Origin: Sipunculus nudus
Lineage: Eukaryota > Annelida > Sipuncula > Golfingiida > Sipunculidae
Assembly: GCA_026874595.1 (NCBI GenBank)
Contig: CM049309.1
Span: forward strand, 28,461,033-28,525,032
Direction of reading: 5' to 3'
DNA length: 64,000 bases
Shown: positions 1 through 13,265 of the stretch, piece by piece
How the letters are laid out: every line of letters begins with the position of its first letter
Position numbering within the stretch: the stretch's first letter is position 1
Position numbers and translations under genes: made by a program
The notes under the pieces: generated by a model
What the model was told of the DNA's origin: nothing
The model's input: the letters and a program-made list of their open reading frames with translations, nothing else
Database searches by the model: none

Positions 1-3000
1 GAGTGGCACAAGTATGCGTTTAAGAGCAGTCAGATACGACTATTATTCATTTTTTTTAATTTAGCGTGAATTTTAAAGTGTTATTAATTTTTAAATACGC
101 TAAACAACCCATCAAGTTTGGTATAAACGGAAAGAACTTTTTACTGGTATTCACATGGTATGAATTTTAGAGTGGCACAAGTGAGCGTTTTAGAGCAGTC
201 AAGTACGACTGTTATTAATTTTTTTTTTAATTTAGCGTGAATTTTAAAGTATTATACACCTTAAATACGCTAAACAACCCATCAAGTTTGGTATCAACGG
301 AAAGGACTTTTTACTGGTATTCACATGGTATGAATTTTAGAGTGGCACAAGTGAGTGTTTTAGAGCAGTCAAATACGACTATTATTCATTTTTATTTTAA
401 TTTAGGGTGAATTTTAAAGTGATATAAAATTTTAATTACGCTAAACAACCCATCAAGTTTGGTATCAACGGAAAGAACTTTTCACTGGTAGTCTTATGGT
501 ATGAATTTTAGAGTGGCACAAGTGAGCGTTTTAGAGCAGCCAAGTACGACTTTTATTCAAATTTTTTTATTTAGCGTGAATTTTAAAGTATTATACATCT
601 TTAAATACGCTAAACAAGCCATTAAGTTTGGTATCAACGGAAAGGACTTTTCACTGGTATTCACATGGTATGAATTTTAGAGTGGCACAAGTGTGCGTTT
701 CAGAGCAGTCAGATACGACTATTATTCATTTTTTTTAAATTTAACGTGAATTTTAAAGTGTTAATAATCTTTAAATACGCTAAACAACCCAGCACGTTTG
801 TTATAAACGGAAAGAACTTTTTACTGGTAGTCACATGGTATGAATTTTAGAGTGGCACAAGAGACCGTTTTAGAGCAGTCAGGTACGACCTTTATTCATT
901 TTTTTTAATTTAGCGTGAATTTTAAAGTGTTATCAAATTTTAATTACGTTAAACAACCCATCACGTTTGGTATCAACGGAAAGGACTTTTTAGTGGTATT
1001 CACATGGTATGAATTTTAGAGTGGCACAAGTGAGCGTTTTAGAGCAGTCAGATACTTCTATTATTCATTTTTTTTTTTTAATTTAGCGTGAATTTTAAAG
1101 TGTTATTAATCTTTAAATACGCTAAACAACCCATCAAGTTTGGTATAAATGGAAAAAACTTTTTACTGGAAGTCACATGGTATGAATTTTAGAGTGGCAC
1201 AAGTGACCGTTTTAGAGCAGTCAAGTACGACTTTTATTCAATTTTTTTAATTTAGCGTGAATTTTAAAGTATTATACATCTTTAAATACGCTAAACAACC
1301 CATCAAGTTTGGTATCAACGGAAAGAACTTTTCACAGGTAGTCGCATGGTATAAATTTTAGAGTGGCACAAGTGAGCGTTTTAGAGCAGTCAAGTACGAC
1401 TTTTATTCCAATTTTTTTAATTTAGCGTGAATTTTAAAGTATTATACATCTTTAAATACGCTAAACAACCCATCAAGTTTGGTATCAACGGAAAAGACTT
1501 TTTACTGGTATTCACATGGTATGAATTTTAGAGTGGCACAAGTGAGTGTTTTAGAGCAGTCAAATACGACTATTATTCAGTTTTATTTTAATTTAGCGTG
1601 AATTTTAAAGTGATATAAAATTTTAATTACGCTAAACAACCCATCAAGTTTGGTATCAACGGAAAGAACTTTTCACTGGTAGTCTTATGGTATGAATTTT
1701 AGAGTGGCACAAGTGAGCGTTTTAGAGCAGTCAAGTACGACTTTTATTCAAATTTTTTTATTTAGCGTGAATTTTAAAGTATTATACATCTTTAAATACG
1801 CTAAACAACCCATCAAGTTTGGTATCAACGGAAAGGACTTTTCACTGGTATTCACATGGTATGAATTTTAGAGTGGCACAAGTGTGCGTTTCAGAGCAGT
1901 CAGATACGACTATTATTCATTTTTTTTTTAATTTACCGTGAATTTTAAAGTGTTATTAATCTTTAAATACGCTAAACAACCCATCACGTTTGGTATAAAC
2001 GGAAAGAACTTTTTACTGGTAGTCACATGGTATGAATTTTAGAGTGGCACAAGAGACCGTTTTAGAGCAGTCAGGTACGACTATTATTCATTTTTTTTAA
2101 TTTAGCGTGAATTTAAAGTGTTATCAAATTTTAATTACGTTAAACAACCCATCACGTTTGGTATCAACGGAAAGGACTTTTTAGTGGTATTCACATGGTA
2201 TGAATTTTAGAGTGGCACAAGTGAGCGTTTTAGAGCAGTCAGATACTACTATTATTCATTTTTTTTTAATTTAGCGTGAATTTTAAAGTATTATACATCT
2301 TTAAATACGCTAAACAACCCATCAAGTTTGGTATCAACGGAAAGAACTTTTCACAGGTAGTCGCATGGTATAAATTTTAGAGTGGCACAAGTGAGCGTTT
2401 TAGAGCAGTCAAGTACGACTTTTATTCCAATTTTTTTAATTTAGCGTGAATTTTAAAGTATTATACATCTTTAAATACGCTAAACAACCCATCAAGTTTG
2501 GTATCAACGGAAAGGACTTTTTACTGGTATTCACATGGTATGAATTTTAGAGTGGCACAAGTGAGTGTTTTAGAGCAGTCAAATACGACTATTATTCATT
2601 TTTATTTTAATTTAGCGTGAATTTTAAAGTGATATAAAATTTTAATTACGCTAAACAACCCATCAAGTTTGGTATCAACGGAAAGAACTTTTCACTGGTA
2701 GTCTTATGGTATGAATTTTAGAGTGGCACAAGTGAGCGTTTTAGAGCAGTCAAGTACGACTTTTATTCAAATTTTTTTATTTAGCGTGAATTTTAAAGTA
2801 TTATACATCTTTAAATACGCTAAACAACCCATCAAGTTTGGTATCAACGGAAAGGACTTTTCACTGGTATTCACATGGTATGAATTTTAGAGTGGCACAA
2901 GTGTGCGTTTCAGAGCAGTCAGATACGACTATTATTCATTTTTTTTTAAATTTACCGTGAATTTTAAAGTGTTATTAATCTTTAGTACGCTAAACAACCC

Positions 3001-5938
3001 ATCACGTTTGGTATAAACGGAAAGAACTTTTTACTGGTAGTCACATGGTATGAATTTTAGAGTGGCACAAGAGACCGTTTTAGAGCAGTCAGGTACGACT
3101 ATTATTCATTTTTTTTAATTTAGCGTGAATTTTAAAGTGTTATCAAATTTTAATTACGTTAAACAACCCATCACGTTTGGTATCAACGGAAAGGACTTTT
3201 TAGTGGTATTCACATGGTATGAATTTTAGAGTGGCACAAGTGAGCGTTTTAGAGCAGTCAGATACTACTATTATTCATTTTTTTTTAATTTAGCGTGAAT
3301 TTTAAAGTATTATACATCTTTAAATACGCTAAACAACCCATCAAGTTTGGTATCAACGGAAAGTACTTTTCACAGGTAGTCGCATGGTATGAATTTTAGA
3401 GTGGCACAAGTGAGCGTTTTAGAGAAGTCAAATACGACTTTTATTAAATTTTATTTTAATTTAGCGTTAATTTTAAAGTGTTATAAAATTTTAATTACGC
3501 TAAACAACCCATTAAGTATGGTATGAACGGAAAGTACTTTTTAGTGGTAGTCACATGGTATGAAATTTAGAGTGGCACAAGTGAGCGTTTTAGAGCAATT
3601 AAATACGACTTTTATCTAATTTTATTTTAATTTAGCGTGAATTTTAAAGTGATATAATATTTTAATTACGCTAAACAACCCATCAAGTTTGGTATCAACG
3701 GAAAGTACGTTTAACAGGTAGTCACATGGTATGAATTTTAGAGTGGCACAAGTGAGCGTTTTAGAGCAGTCAAGTACGACCTTTATTCAAATTTTTTAAT
3801 TTAGCGTGAATTTTAAAGTATTATACATCTTTAAATACGCTAAACAACCCATCAAGTTTGGTATCAACGGAAAGGACTTTTTACTGGTATTCTCAAGGTA
3901 TGAATTTTAGAGTGGCACAAGTATGCGTTTAAGAGCAGTCAGATACGACTATTATTCATTTTTTTTTTAATTTAGCGTGAATTTTAAAGTGTTATTAATT
4001 TTTAAATACGCTAAACAACCCATCAAGTTTGGTATAAACGGAAAGAACTTTTTACTGGTATTCACATGGTATGAATTTTAGAGTGGCACAAGTGAGCGTT
4101 TTAGAGCAGTCAAGTACGACTGTTATTAATTTTTTTTTAATTTAGCGTGAATTTTAAAGTATTATACATCTTTAAATACGCTAAACAACCCATCAAGTTT
4201 GGTATCAACGGAAAGGACTTTTCACTGGTATTCACATGGTATGAATTTTAGAGTGGCACAAGTGTGCGTTTCAGAGCAGTCAGATACGACTATTATTCAT
4301 TTTTTTTAAAAATTTAACGTGAATTTTAAAGTGTTATTAATCTTTAAATACGCTAAACAACCCAGCACGTTTGGTATAAACGGAAAGAACTTTTTACTGG
4401 TAGTCACATGGTATGAATTTTAGAGTGGCACAAGAGACCGTTTTAGAGCAGTCAGGTACGACTTTTATTCATTTTTTTTTAATTTAGCGTGAATTTTAAA
4501 GTGTTATCAAATTTTAATTACGGTAAACAACCCATCACGTTTGGTATCAACGGAAAGGACTTTTTAGTGGTATTCACATGGTATGAATTTTAGAGTGGCA
4601 CAAGTGAGCGTTTTAGAGCAGTCAGATACTACTATTATTCATTTTTTTTTTTAATTTAGCGTGAATTTTAAAGTGTTATTAATCTTTAAATACGCTAAAC
4701 AACCCATCAAGTTTGGTATAAATGGAAAGAACATTTTACTGGAAGTCACATGGTATGAATTTTAGAGTGGCACAAGTGACCGTTTTAGAGCAGTCAAGTA
4801 CGACTTTTATTCAATTTTTTTAATTTAGCGTGAATTTTAAAGTATTATACATCTTTAAATACGCTAAACAACCCATCAAGTTTGGTATCAACGGAAAGAA
4901 CTTTTCACAGGTAGTCGCATGGTATGAATTTTAGAGTGGCACAAGTGAGCGTTTTAGAGCAGTCAAGTACGACTTTTATTCCAATTTTTTTAATTTAGCG
5001 TGAATTTTAAAGTATTATACATCTTTAAATACGCTAAACAACCCATCAAGTTTGGTATCAACGGAAAGGACTTTTTACTGGTATTCACATGGTATGAATT
5101 TTAGAGTGGCACAAGTGAGTGTTTTAGAGCAGTCAAATACGACTATTATTCATTTTTTAAAATTTCTCTTGGATTTTAAAGTGTTATATATATTTAAATA
5201 CGCTTAACAACCCATCAAGTTTGGTACCAACGAAAAGTACTTTTCACTGGTAGTCACATGGTATAAAAATTAGAGTGGCACAAGTGAGCGTTTTAGAGCA
5301 GTCAGATACGACTATTAATCATTTTTTTTAATTTCTCTTGGATTTTTAAGTGTTATATATATTTAAATACGCTTAACAACTCATCAAGTTTGGTACCAAC
5401 GGAAAGTACTTTTCACTGGTAGTCCCATGGTATAAAAAATAGAGTGGCACAAGAGAGCGTTTTAGAGCAGCCTGATACGACTATTATTCATTTTTTTCAA
5501 TTTCGCGTTGATTTTAAAGTGTTATATATATTTAAATACGCTTAACAACTCATCAAGTTTGGTATCAACGGAAAGTACTTTTCACTGGTAGTCACATGGT
5601 ATAAAAATCAGAGTGGCACAAGTGAGCGTTTTAGAGCAGTCAGATACGACTATTATTCATTTTTTTTAATTTCTCTTGGATTTAAAAGTGTTATATATAT
5701 TTAAATACGCTTAACAACCCATCAAGTTTGGTATCAACGGAAAGTACTTTTCACTGGTAGTCACATGGTATAAAAATTAGAGTGGCACAAGTGAGCGTTT
5801 TAGAGCAGGCGGATACGACTAATATTCAATTTCTTTTCAATTTCGCGTTGATTTTAAAGTGTTATATATATTTAAATACGCTAAACAACTCAGCAAGTTT
5901 GGTATCAACGGAAAGTACTTTTCACTGGTAGTCACATG
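1..5938 (+). repeat. ~170-bp satellite array, left arm
   Basis: About 35 head-to-tail monomers of ~170 bp. The anchor GAGTGGCACAAG recurs at 1, 170, 340, 511 and so on to the arm's end. Each monomer holds conserved blocks (TTTTAGAGCAGTC, TTTAGCGTGAATTTTAAAG, TACGCTAAACAACCCATCA, TTTGGTATCAACGGAAAG) separated by a variable T-run. Monomers up to ~5150 are subfamily A. From ~5150 to 5938 they are subfamily B, recognised by TTTCTCTTGGATTTTAAA and ATAAAAATTAGAGTGGC. Marked variants recur at multiples of the monomer, showing higher-order organisation. The array continues past the left edge of the window. No coding signal; short open frames in it are chance products. Confidence 0.97.
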
Positions 5939-5945
5939 AATAATA
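5931..5945. other. Satellite inversion junction
   Basis: Forward monomer sequence reads to GTCACATG (5931-5938) and inverted monomer sequence begins ATGAATAATAGTCG. The three bases ATG at 5936-5938 fit both sides. The break lies at different points of the monomer on the two sides, so this is a rearrangement joint and not the centre of a perfect palindrome. Confidence 0.9.
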
Positions 5946-8900
5946 GTCGTATTTGACTGCTCTAAAACATTCACTTGTGCCACACTAAAATTCATACCAT
6001 GTGAATACCAGTAAAAAGTCCTTTCCGTTGATACCAAACTTGATGGGTTGTTTAGCGTATTTAAAGATGTATATTACTTTAAAATTCACGCTAAATTAAA
6101 AAAATTGAATAAAAGTCGTACTTGACTGCTCTAAAACGGTCACTTGTGCCACTCTAAAATTCATACCATGTGAATACCAGTAAAAAGTCCTTTCCGTTTA
6201 TACTAAACGTGATGGGTTGTTAAGCGTATTTAAAGATATATAACACTTTAAAATTCACGCTAAATTAAAAAAAAAATGAATAATATTCGTATCTGACTGC
6301 TCTAAAACGCATACTTGTGCCACTCTAAAATTCATACCATGTGAATACCAGTAAAAAGTCCTTTCCGTTGATACCAAACTTGATGGGTTGTTTAGCGTAT
6401 TTAAAGATGTATAATACTTTAAAATTCACGCTAAATTAAAAAATTTGAATAAAAGTCGTACTTGACTGCTCTAAAACGCTCACTTGTGCCACTCTAATTT
6501 TTATACCACGTGACTACCAGTGAAAAGTACTTTCCGATGTTACCAAACTTGATGAGTTGTTAAGCGTATTTAAATATATATAACACTTTAAAATCCACGG
6601 GAAATAAAAAAAAATGAATAATAGTCGTATCAGGCTGCTCTAAAACGCTCACTTGTGCCACTCTAATTTTTATACCATGGGACTACCAGTGAAAAGTACT
6701 TTCCGTTGATACCAAACTTGATGGGTTGTTAAGGGTTTTTAAATATATATAACACTTTAAAATCCACGGGAAATTTAAAAAAAATGAATAATAGTCGTAT
6801 CTGACTGCTCTAAAACGCTCACTTGTGCCACTCTAATTTTTATACCATGGGACTACCAGTAAAAAGTGCTTTCCGTTGATACCAAACTTGATGGGTTGTT
6901 AAGCGTATTTAAATATATTTAACACTTTTAAATCCAAGAGAAATTTTAAAAAAATGAATAATAGTCGTATCTGACTGCTCTAAAACGCTCACTTGTGCCA
7001 CTCTAATTTTTATACCATGTGACTACCAGTGAAAAGTACTTTCCGTTGATACCAAACTTGATAAGTTGTTTAGCGTATTTAAATATATATATAACACTTT
7101 AAAATCAACGCGAAATTGAAAAGAAATTGAATATTAGTCGTATCCGCCTGCTCTAAAACGCTCACTTGTGCCACTCTAATTTTTATACCATGGGACTACC
7201 AGTGAAAAGTACTTTCCGTGGATACCAAACTTGATGGGTTGTTAAGCGTATTTAAATATATATAACACTTTTAAATCCAAGAGAAATTTAAAAAAATGAA
7301 TAATAGTCGTATCTGACTGCTCTAAAACGCTCACTTGTGCCACTCTAATTTTTATACCATGTGACTACCAGTGAAAAGTACTTTCCGTCGGTACCAAACT
7401 TGATGGGTTGTTTAGCGTATTTTAAAATATATAACACTTTAAAATCCACGGGAAATTAAAAAAAATGAATAATAGTCGTATCTGACTGCTCTAAAACGCT
7501 CACTTGTGCCACTCTAATTTTTATACCACGTGACTACCAGTGAAAAGTACTTTCCGTTGGTACCAAACTCGATGAGTTGTTAAGCGTATTTAAATATATA
7601 TAACACTTTAAAATCAACGCGAAATTGAAAAAAAATTGAATATATGTCGTATCCGCCTGCTCTAAAACGCTCACTTGTGCCACTCTAAAATTCATACCAT
7701 GTGACTACCAGTAAAAAGTTCTTTCAGTTTATACCAAACGTGATGGGTTGTTTAGCGTATTTAAAGATGTATAATACTTTACAAATTCACGCTAAATTAA
7801 AAAAAATGGAATAAAAGTCGTACTTGACTGTTCTAAAACGCTCACTTGTGCCACTCTAATATTCATACCATAAGACTACCAGTGAAAAGTTCTTTCCGTT
7901 GATACCAAACTTGATGGGTTGTTTAGCGTATTTAAAGATGTATAATACTTTAAAATTCACGCTAAATTTAAAAAATTGAATAAAAGTCGTACTTGACTGC
8001 TCTAAAACGGTCACTTGTGCCACTCTAAAATTCATACCGTGTGACTACCAGTAAAAAGTTCTTTCCATTTATACCAAACTTGATGGGTTGTTTAGCGTAT
8101 TTAAAGATTAATAACACTTTAAAATTCACGCTAAATTAAAAAAAATGAATAATAGTCGTATCTAACTGCTCTAAAACGCTCACTTGTGCCACTCTAAAAT
8201 TCATACCATGTGAATACCACTAAAAAGTTCTTTCAGTTTATACCAAACGTGATGGGTTGTTTAGCGTATTTAAAGATGTATAATACTTTACAAATTCACG
8301 CTAAATTAAAAAAAATGGAATAAAAGTCGTACTTGACTGCTCTAAAACGGTCTCTTGTGCCACTCTAAAATTCATACCATGTGACTACCAGTAAAAAGTT
8401 CTTTCCGTTTATACCAAACGTGATGGGTTGTTTAGCGTATTTAAAGATTAATAACACTTTAAAATTCACGCTAAATTTAAAAAAATGAATAATAGTCGTA
8501 TCTGACTGCTCTGAAACGCACACTTGTGCCACTCTAAAATTCATACCATGTGAATACCAGTAAAAAGTCCTTTCCGTTGATACCAAACTTGATGGGTTGT
8601 TTAGCGTATTTAAAGATGTATAATACTTTAAAATTCACGCTAAATAAAAAAATTTGAATAAAAGTCGTACTTGACTGCTCTAAAAGGCTCACTTGTGCCA
8701 CTCTAAAATTCATATCATAAGACTACCAGTGAAAAGTTCTTTCCGTTGATACCAAACTTGATGGGTTGTTTAGCGTAATTAATATTTTATATCACTTTAA
8801 AATTCACGCTAAATTAAAATAAAATTGAATAATAGTCGTACTTGACTGCTCTAAAACGGTCACTTGTGCCACTCTAAAATTCATACCATGTGAATACCAG

Positions 8901-11725
8901 TAAAAAGTCCTTTCCATTGATACCAAACTTGATGGGTTGTTTAGCGTATTTAAAGATGTTTAATACTTTGAAATTCACGCTAAATTAAAAAAATTGAATA
9001 AAAGTCGTACTTGACTGCTCTAAAACGGTCACTTGTGCCACTCTAAAATTCATACCATGTGAATACCAGTAAAAAGTCCTTTCCGTTTATACCAAACGTG
9101 ATGGGTTGTTAAGCGTATTTAAAGATTAATAACACTTTTAAATTCACGCTAAATTAAAAAAAAATGAATAATAGTCGTATCTGACTGCTCTGAAACGCAT
9201 ACTTGTGCCACTCTAAAATTCATACCATGTGAATACCAGTAAAAAGTCCTTTCCGTTGATGCCAAACTTGATGGGTTGTTTAGCGTATTTAAAGATGTAT
9301 AATACTTTAAAATCCACGGGAAATTAAAAAAAAATGAATAATAGTCGTATCTGACTGCTCTAAAACGCTCACTTGTGCCACTCTAATTTTTATACCACGT
9401 GACTACCAGTGAAAAGTACTTTCCGTTGGTACCAAACTCGATGAGTTGTTAAGCGTATTTAAATATATATAACACTTTAAAATCCACGGGAAATAAAAAA
9501 AAAATGAATAATAGTCGTATCAGGCTGCTCTAAAACGCTCACTTGTGCCACTCTAATTTTTATACCATGGGACTACCAGTGAAAAGTACTTTCCGTTGAT
9601 ACCAAACTTGATGGGTTGTTAAGGGTTTTTAAATATATATAACACTTTAAAATCCACGGGAAATTTAAAAAAATGAATAATAGTCGTATCTGACTGCTCT
9701 AAAACGCTCACTTGTGCCACTCTGATTTTTATACCATGGGACTACCAGTGAAAAGTACTTTCCGTTGATACCAAACTTGATGGGTTGTTAAGCGTATTTA
9801 AATATATATAACACTTTAAAATCAACGCGAAATTGAAAAAAAATTGAATATATGTCGTATCCGCCTGCTCTAAAACGCTCACTTGTGCCACTCTAAAATT
9901 CATACCATGTGACTACCAGTAAAAAGTTCTTTCAGTTTATACCAAACGTGATGGGTTGTTTAGCGTATTTAAAGATGTATAATACTTTACAAATTCACGC
10001 TAAATTAAAAAAAATGGAATAAAAGTCGTACTTGACTGCTCTAAAACGCTCACTTGTGCCACTCTAATATTCATACCATAAGACTACCAGTGAAAAGTTC
10101 TTTCCGTTGATACCAAACTTGATGGGTTGTTTAGCGTATTTAAAGATGTATAATACTTTAAAATTCACGCTAAATTTAAAAAATTGAATAAAAGTCGTAC
10201 TTGACTGCTCTAAAACGGTCACTTGTGCCACTCTAAAATTCATACCGTGTGACTACCAGTAAAAAGTTCTTTCCATTTATACCAAACTTGATGGGTTGTT
10301 TAGCGTATTTAAAGATTAATAACACTTTAAAATTCACGCTAAATTAAAAAAAATGAATAATAGTCGTATCTGACTGCTCTAAAACGCTCACTTGTGCCAC
10401 TCTAAAATTCATACCATGTGAATACCACTAAAAAGTCCTTTCCGTTGATACCAAACGTGATGGGTTGTTTAGCGTAATTAAAATTTTATAACACTTTAAA
10501 ATTCACGCTAAATTAAAATAAAATTGAATAATAGTCGTACCTGACTGCTCTAAAACGGTCTCTTGTGCCACTCTAAAATTCATACCATGTGACTACCAGT
10601 AAAAAGTTCTTTCCGTTTATACCAAACGTGATGGGTTGTTTAGCGTATTTAAAGATTAATAACACTTTAAAATTCACGCTAAATTTAAAAAAAATGAATA
10701 ATAGTCGTATCTGACTGCTCTGAAACGCACACTTGTGCCACTCTAAAATTCATACCATGTGAATACGAGTAAAAAGTCCTTTCCGTTGATACCAAACTTG
10801 ATGGGTTGTTTAGCGTATTTAAAGATGTATAATACTTTAAAATTCACGCTAAATAAAAAAATTTGAATAAAAGTCGTACTTGACTGCTCTAAAACGCTCA
10901 CTTGTGCCACTCTAAAATTCATATCATAAGACTTCCAGTGAAAAGTTCTTTCCGTTGATACCAAACTTGATGGGTTGTTTAGCGTAATTAATATTTTATA
11001 TCACTTTAAAATTCACGCTAAATTAAAATAAAATTGAATAATAGTCGTATTTGACTGCTCTAAAACACTCACTTGTGCCACTCTAAAATTCATACCATTT
11101 GAATACCAGTAAAAAGTCCTTTCCGTTGATACCAAACTTGATGGGTTGTTTAGCGTATTTAAAGATGTTTAATACTTTAAAATTCACGCTAAATTAAAAA
11201 AATTGAATAAAAGTCGTACTTGACTGCTCTAAAACGGTCACTTGTGCCACTATAAAATTCATACCATGTGAATACCAGTAAAAAGTCCTTTCCGTTTATA
11301 CCAAACGTGATGGGTTGTTAAGCGTATTTAAAGATTAATAACACTTTTAAATTCACGCTAAATTAAAAAAAATGAATAATAGTCGTATCTGACTGCTCTA
11401 AAACGCATACTTGTGCCACTCTAAAATTCATACCATGTGAATACCAGTAAAAAGTCCTTTCCGTTGATACCAAACTTGATGGGTTGTTTAGCGTATTTAA
11501 AGTTGTATAATACTTTAAAATTCACGCTAAATTAAAATAAAATTAAATAAAAGTCGTATTTGATTGCTCTAAAACGCTCACTTGTGCAACTCTAAAATTC
11601 ATACCATGCGACTACCTGTGAAAAGTACTTTCCGTTGATACCAAACTTGATGGGTTGTTTAGCGTATTTAAAATTTTATAACATTTTTTATATCAAGCAG
11701 ATTTAAAAAAAAAAAAGAATAATAG
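5939..11725 (-). repeat. ~170-bp satellite array, right (inverted) arm
   Basis: The same satellite continues as its reverse complement (CTTGTGCCACTCTAAAATTC is the inverted anchor), about 34 monomers. Subfamily blocks alternate: A at ~5939-6480, B at ~6490-7670 (CTCTAATTTTTATACC), A at ~7680-9305, B at ~9310-9885, A to the end. Some stretches are copies of each other: the unusual TATATGTCGTATCCGCC monomer at 7641 recurs at 9849, 2208 bp or 13 monomers later. The last monomer decays at ~11670-11725, where the T-run and the AATAATAGTCG block are still recognisable and single-copy DNA then begins. Confidence 0.97.
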
Positions 11726-11752
11726 TCGCATTATTAGTATTATTAATAGTGA

Positions 11753-11980
11753 AATTTGTCTATTAGAAAGCGTGTATTGGCACCGTTTGATATACATGAT
11801 CTTGACGAAGCCTTGAGGGCAGCGATGATCAGCGAAATACACTGCAAAGCGGTGAACAGAAGGCTGGTCAGGGAAAGATGTTTCCGGCTAAAAGCGGAGG
11901 AAGAGCAGGCATTCACGGAGCATTTTCACGAAAAATGGACGTCGGACGTCCGTCGAACTTCACAGTCGTCGGCCTGAATG
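11753..11980 (+). CDS. Candidate terminal exon, unidentified protein
   Basis: An open frame of 75 codons ends in TGA at 11978-11980. It has no ATG at its front; the first usable position is after a TAG at 11765-11767 that could be a splice acceptor (TTGTCTATTAG). Base composition changes sharply from the AT-rich satellite only ~30 bp upstream to a G+C-richer, codon-like pattern. The product would be strongly charged and probably helical (Glu/Arg-rich middle, ending near FHEKW). I recognise no family. It may be the 3' exon of a host gene whose other exons lie outside the window, a fragment of a decayed mobile element, or a chance frame. No coding neighbour supports it. Confidence 0.3.
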
Positions 11981-13140
11981 TCTTAACTGATCGACAGCTA
12001 GATATCTGTTTCCGGTGAAGTCAGGTACACATGTCCCCCTTTCGGTCCAAAAATACAGTCTAATAAGGTTTCCGAATATTTTTTTTTCAAATTTTGACCA
12101 TTTACGCTGTACTTTCATTTGGATAATGCAGTATATTAAAATGCAATTTACATGGATGATGACAACCAGGAAATGACCTGAGTCTAGCTATAATGAGCTT
12201 CATTCACGGGCAATTAAGTACGAGTGCAAGAGGCACGGGTATTGCATAATCAGTTGGGATTTTATCCAGGGCATCTGCCCCTGTGTATTTGACATCCAAT
12301 TATGTTACAGTATTTCAACACAAAAACATTTGGTGCTTGCGTAAGTTTGCAAACATGTAAACGGTTAAAGCCTGTGGGCTGTGGTATCTGAACTACAGAC
12401 AGGTGACAAATGGCTGATTAAAGCGCCGATTAGTTCTCACTCGGTACGGGGATGGCTGCCTGTCCCAAGAAGCCCAAAACTAGGTCACCCTGTTCACCTG
12501 TGTACTTGCACGTGGGGGAAATTATCACTCCGTTTGGAAGTTCCTACTTAAAAATCACCCCAAATCGTAGTGAATGACTGCGGCCCTGAGCAAAGTTTGG
12601 GAAAAAAATAGACCGAAGTTCAACATGACATCGATATCGCTTTGAACAAAGGAACACAAAACCTGCAAGACTTAGTCAAAATTAGTACTCCACAGAATGT
12701 GAAATTCATGATTCATTCACGAAAACCTTCATCAAAAAGATAGGAAAACTGAGTTTGATAAAAAAACGACTGACGTGTTGTCCAGGTTTTGCCCTGGCTT
12801 CCGTGCTCTCACTCTGCGGCTCGCTATGCTGGATACCAACGCTGCATATATGCAGTTATATCGCATGTAATTGTTCATTAATGCGTCCGTCTGTGGAGGC
12901 AAGATAGACCGGAGTTAATTAAAACTTGAATAAAACTGTCGTTTACGGCCTTGTGTTTTCTCAGAATGAATAATAAAAATCTCTGAAAATAAAATTCCTG
13001 CCCTTGATCCACGGATATGACCAAGCTGAGGACAGCTTACACTGTCACGTGGCCTTTTCAGGCGACTCGCTTGGTCCCAACTTCGCGCGTTCTTTTCAAT
13101 TTAGATTATATAAAATGTAGAGAATTCTGCGACAATCCTG
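11981..13140. other. Single-copy DNA, no recognised gene
   Basis: This stretch is less AT-rich than its surroundings and shows no resemblance to the repeat families in this window. I see no long open frame, tRNA-like structure or clear promoter. It may be intronic or 3'-flanking DNA of whatever the open frame at 11753 belongs to. Confidence 0.6.
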
Positions 13141-13167
13141 TTTTAGTAACACGCTTAAATAGTCATT

Positions 13168-13265
13168 TTTTTATTGATATCTGACACAAACAATCATTAG
13201 AAGTTTAAAATAAATGTTTTTATTGATATCTGACACAAACAATCATTAGAAGTTTAAAATAAATG
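13168..13265 (+). repeat. 49-bp perfect tandem duplication
   Basis: Two adjacent 49-bp copies (13168-13216 and 13217-13265) each contain ATTGATATCTGACACAAAC and end in TTTAAAATAAATG. They appear identical, so the duplication is recent. Confidence 0.95.

Noticed and set aside
5837-10964. Minus-strand frames of 66-73 codons in the satellite starting MVSTERTF
   Set aside because: They repeat with the monomer, carry different breaks in each copy, and follow satellite period rather than codon structure.
1-11725. CENP-B box in the satellite
   Set aside because: The nearest match, CTTTCCGTTGATACCAAA, lacks the essential TTCG and CGGG cores.
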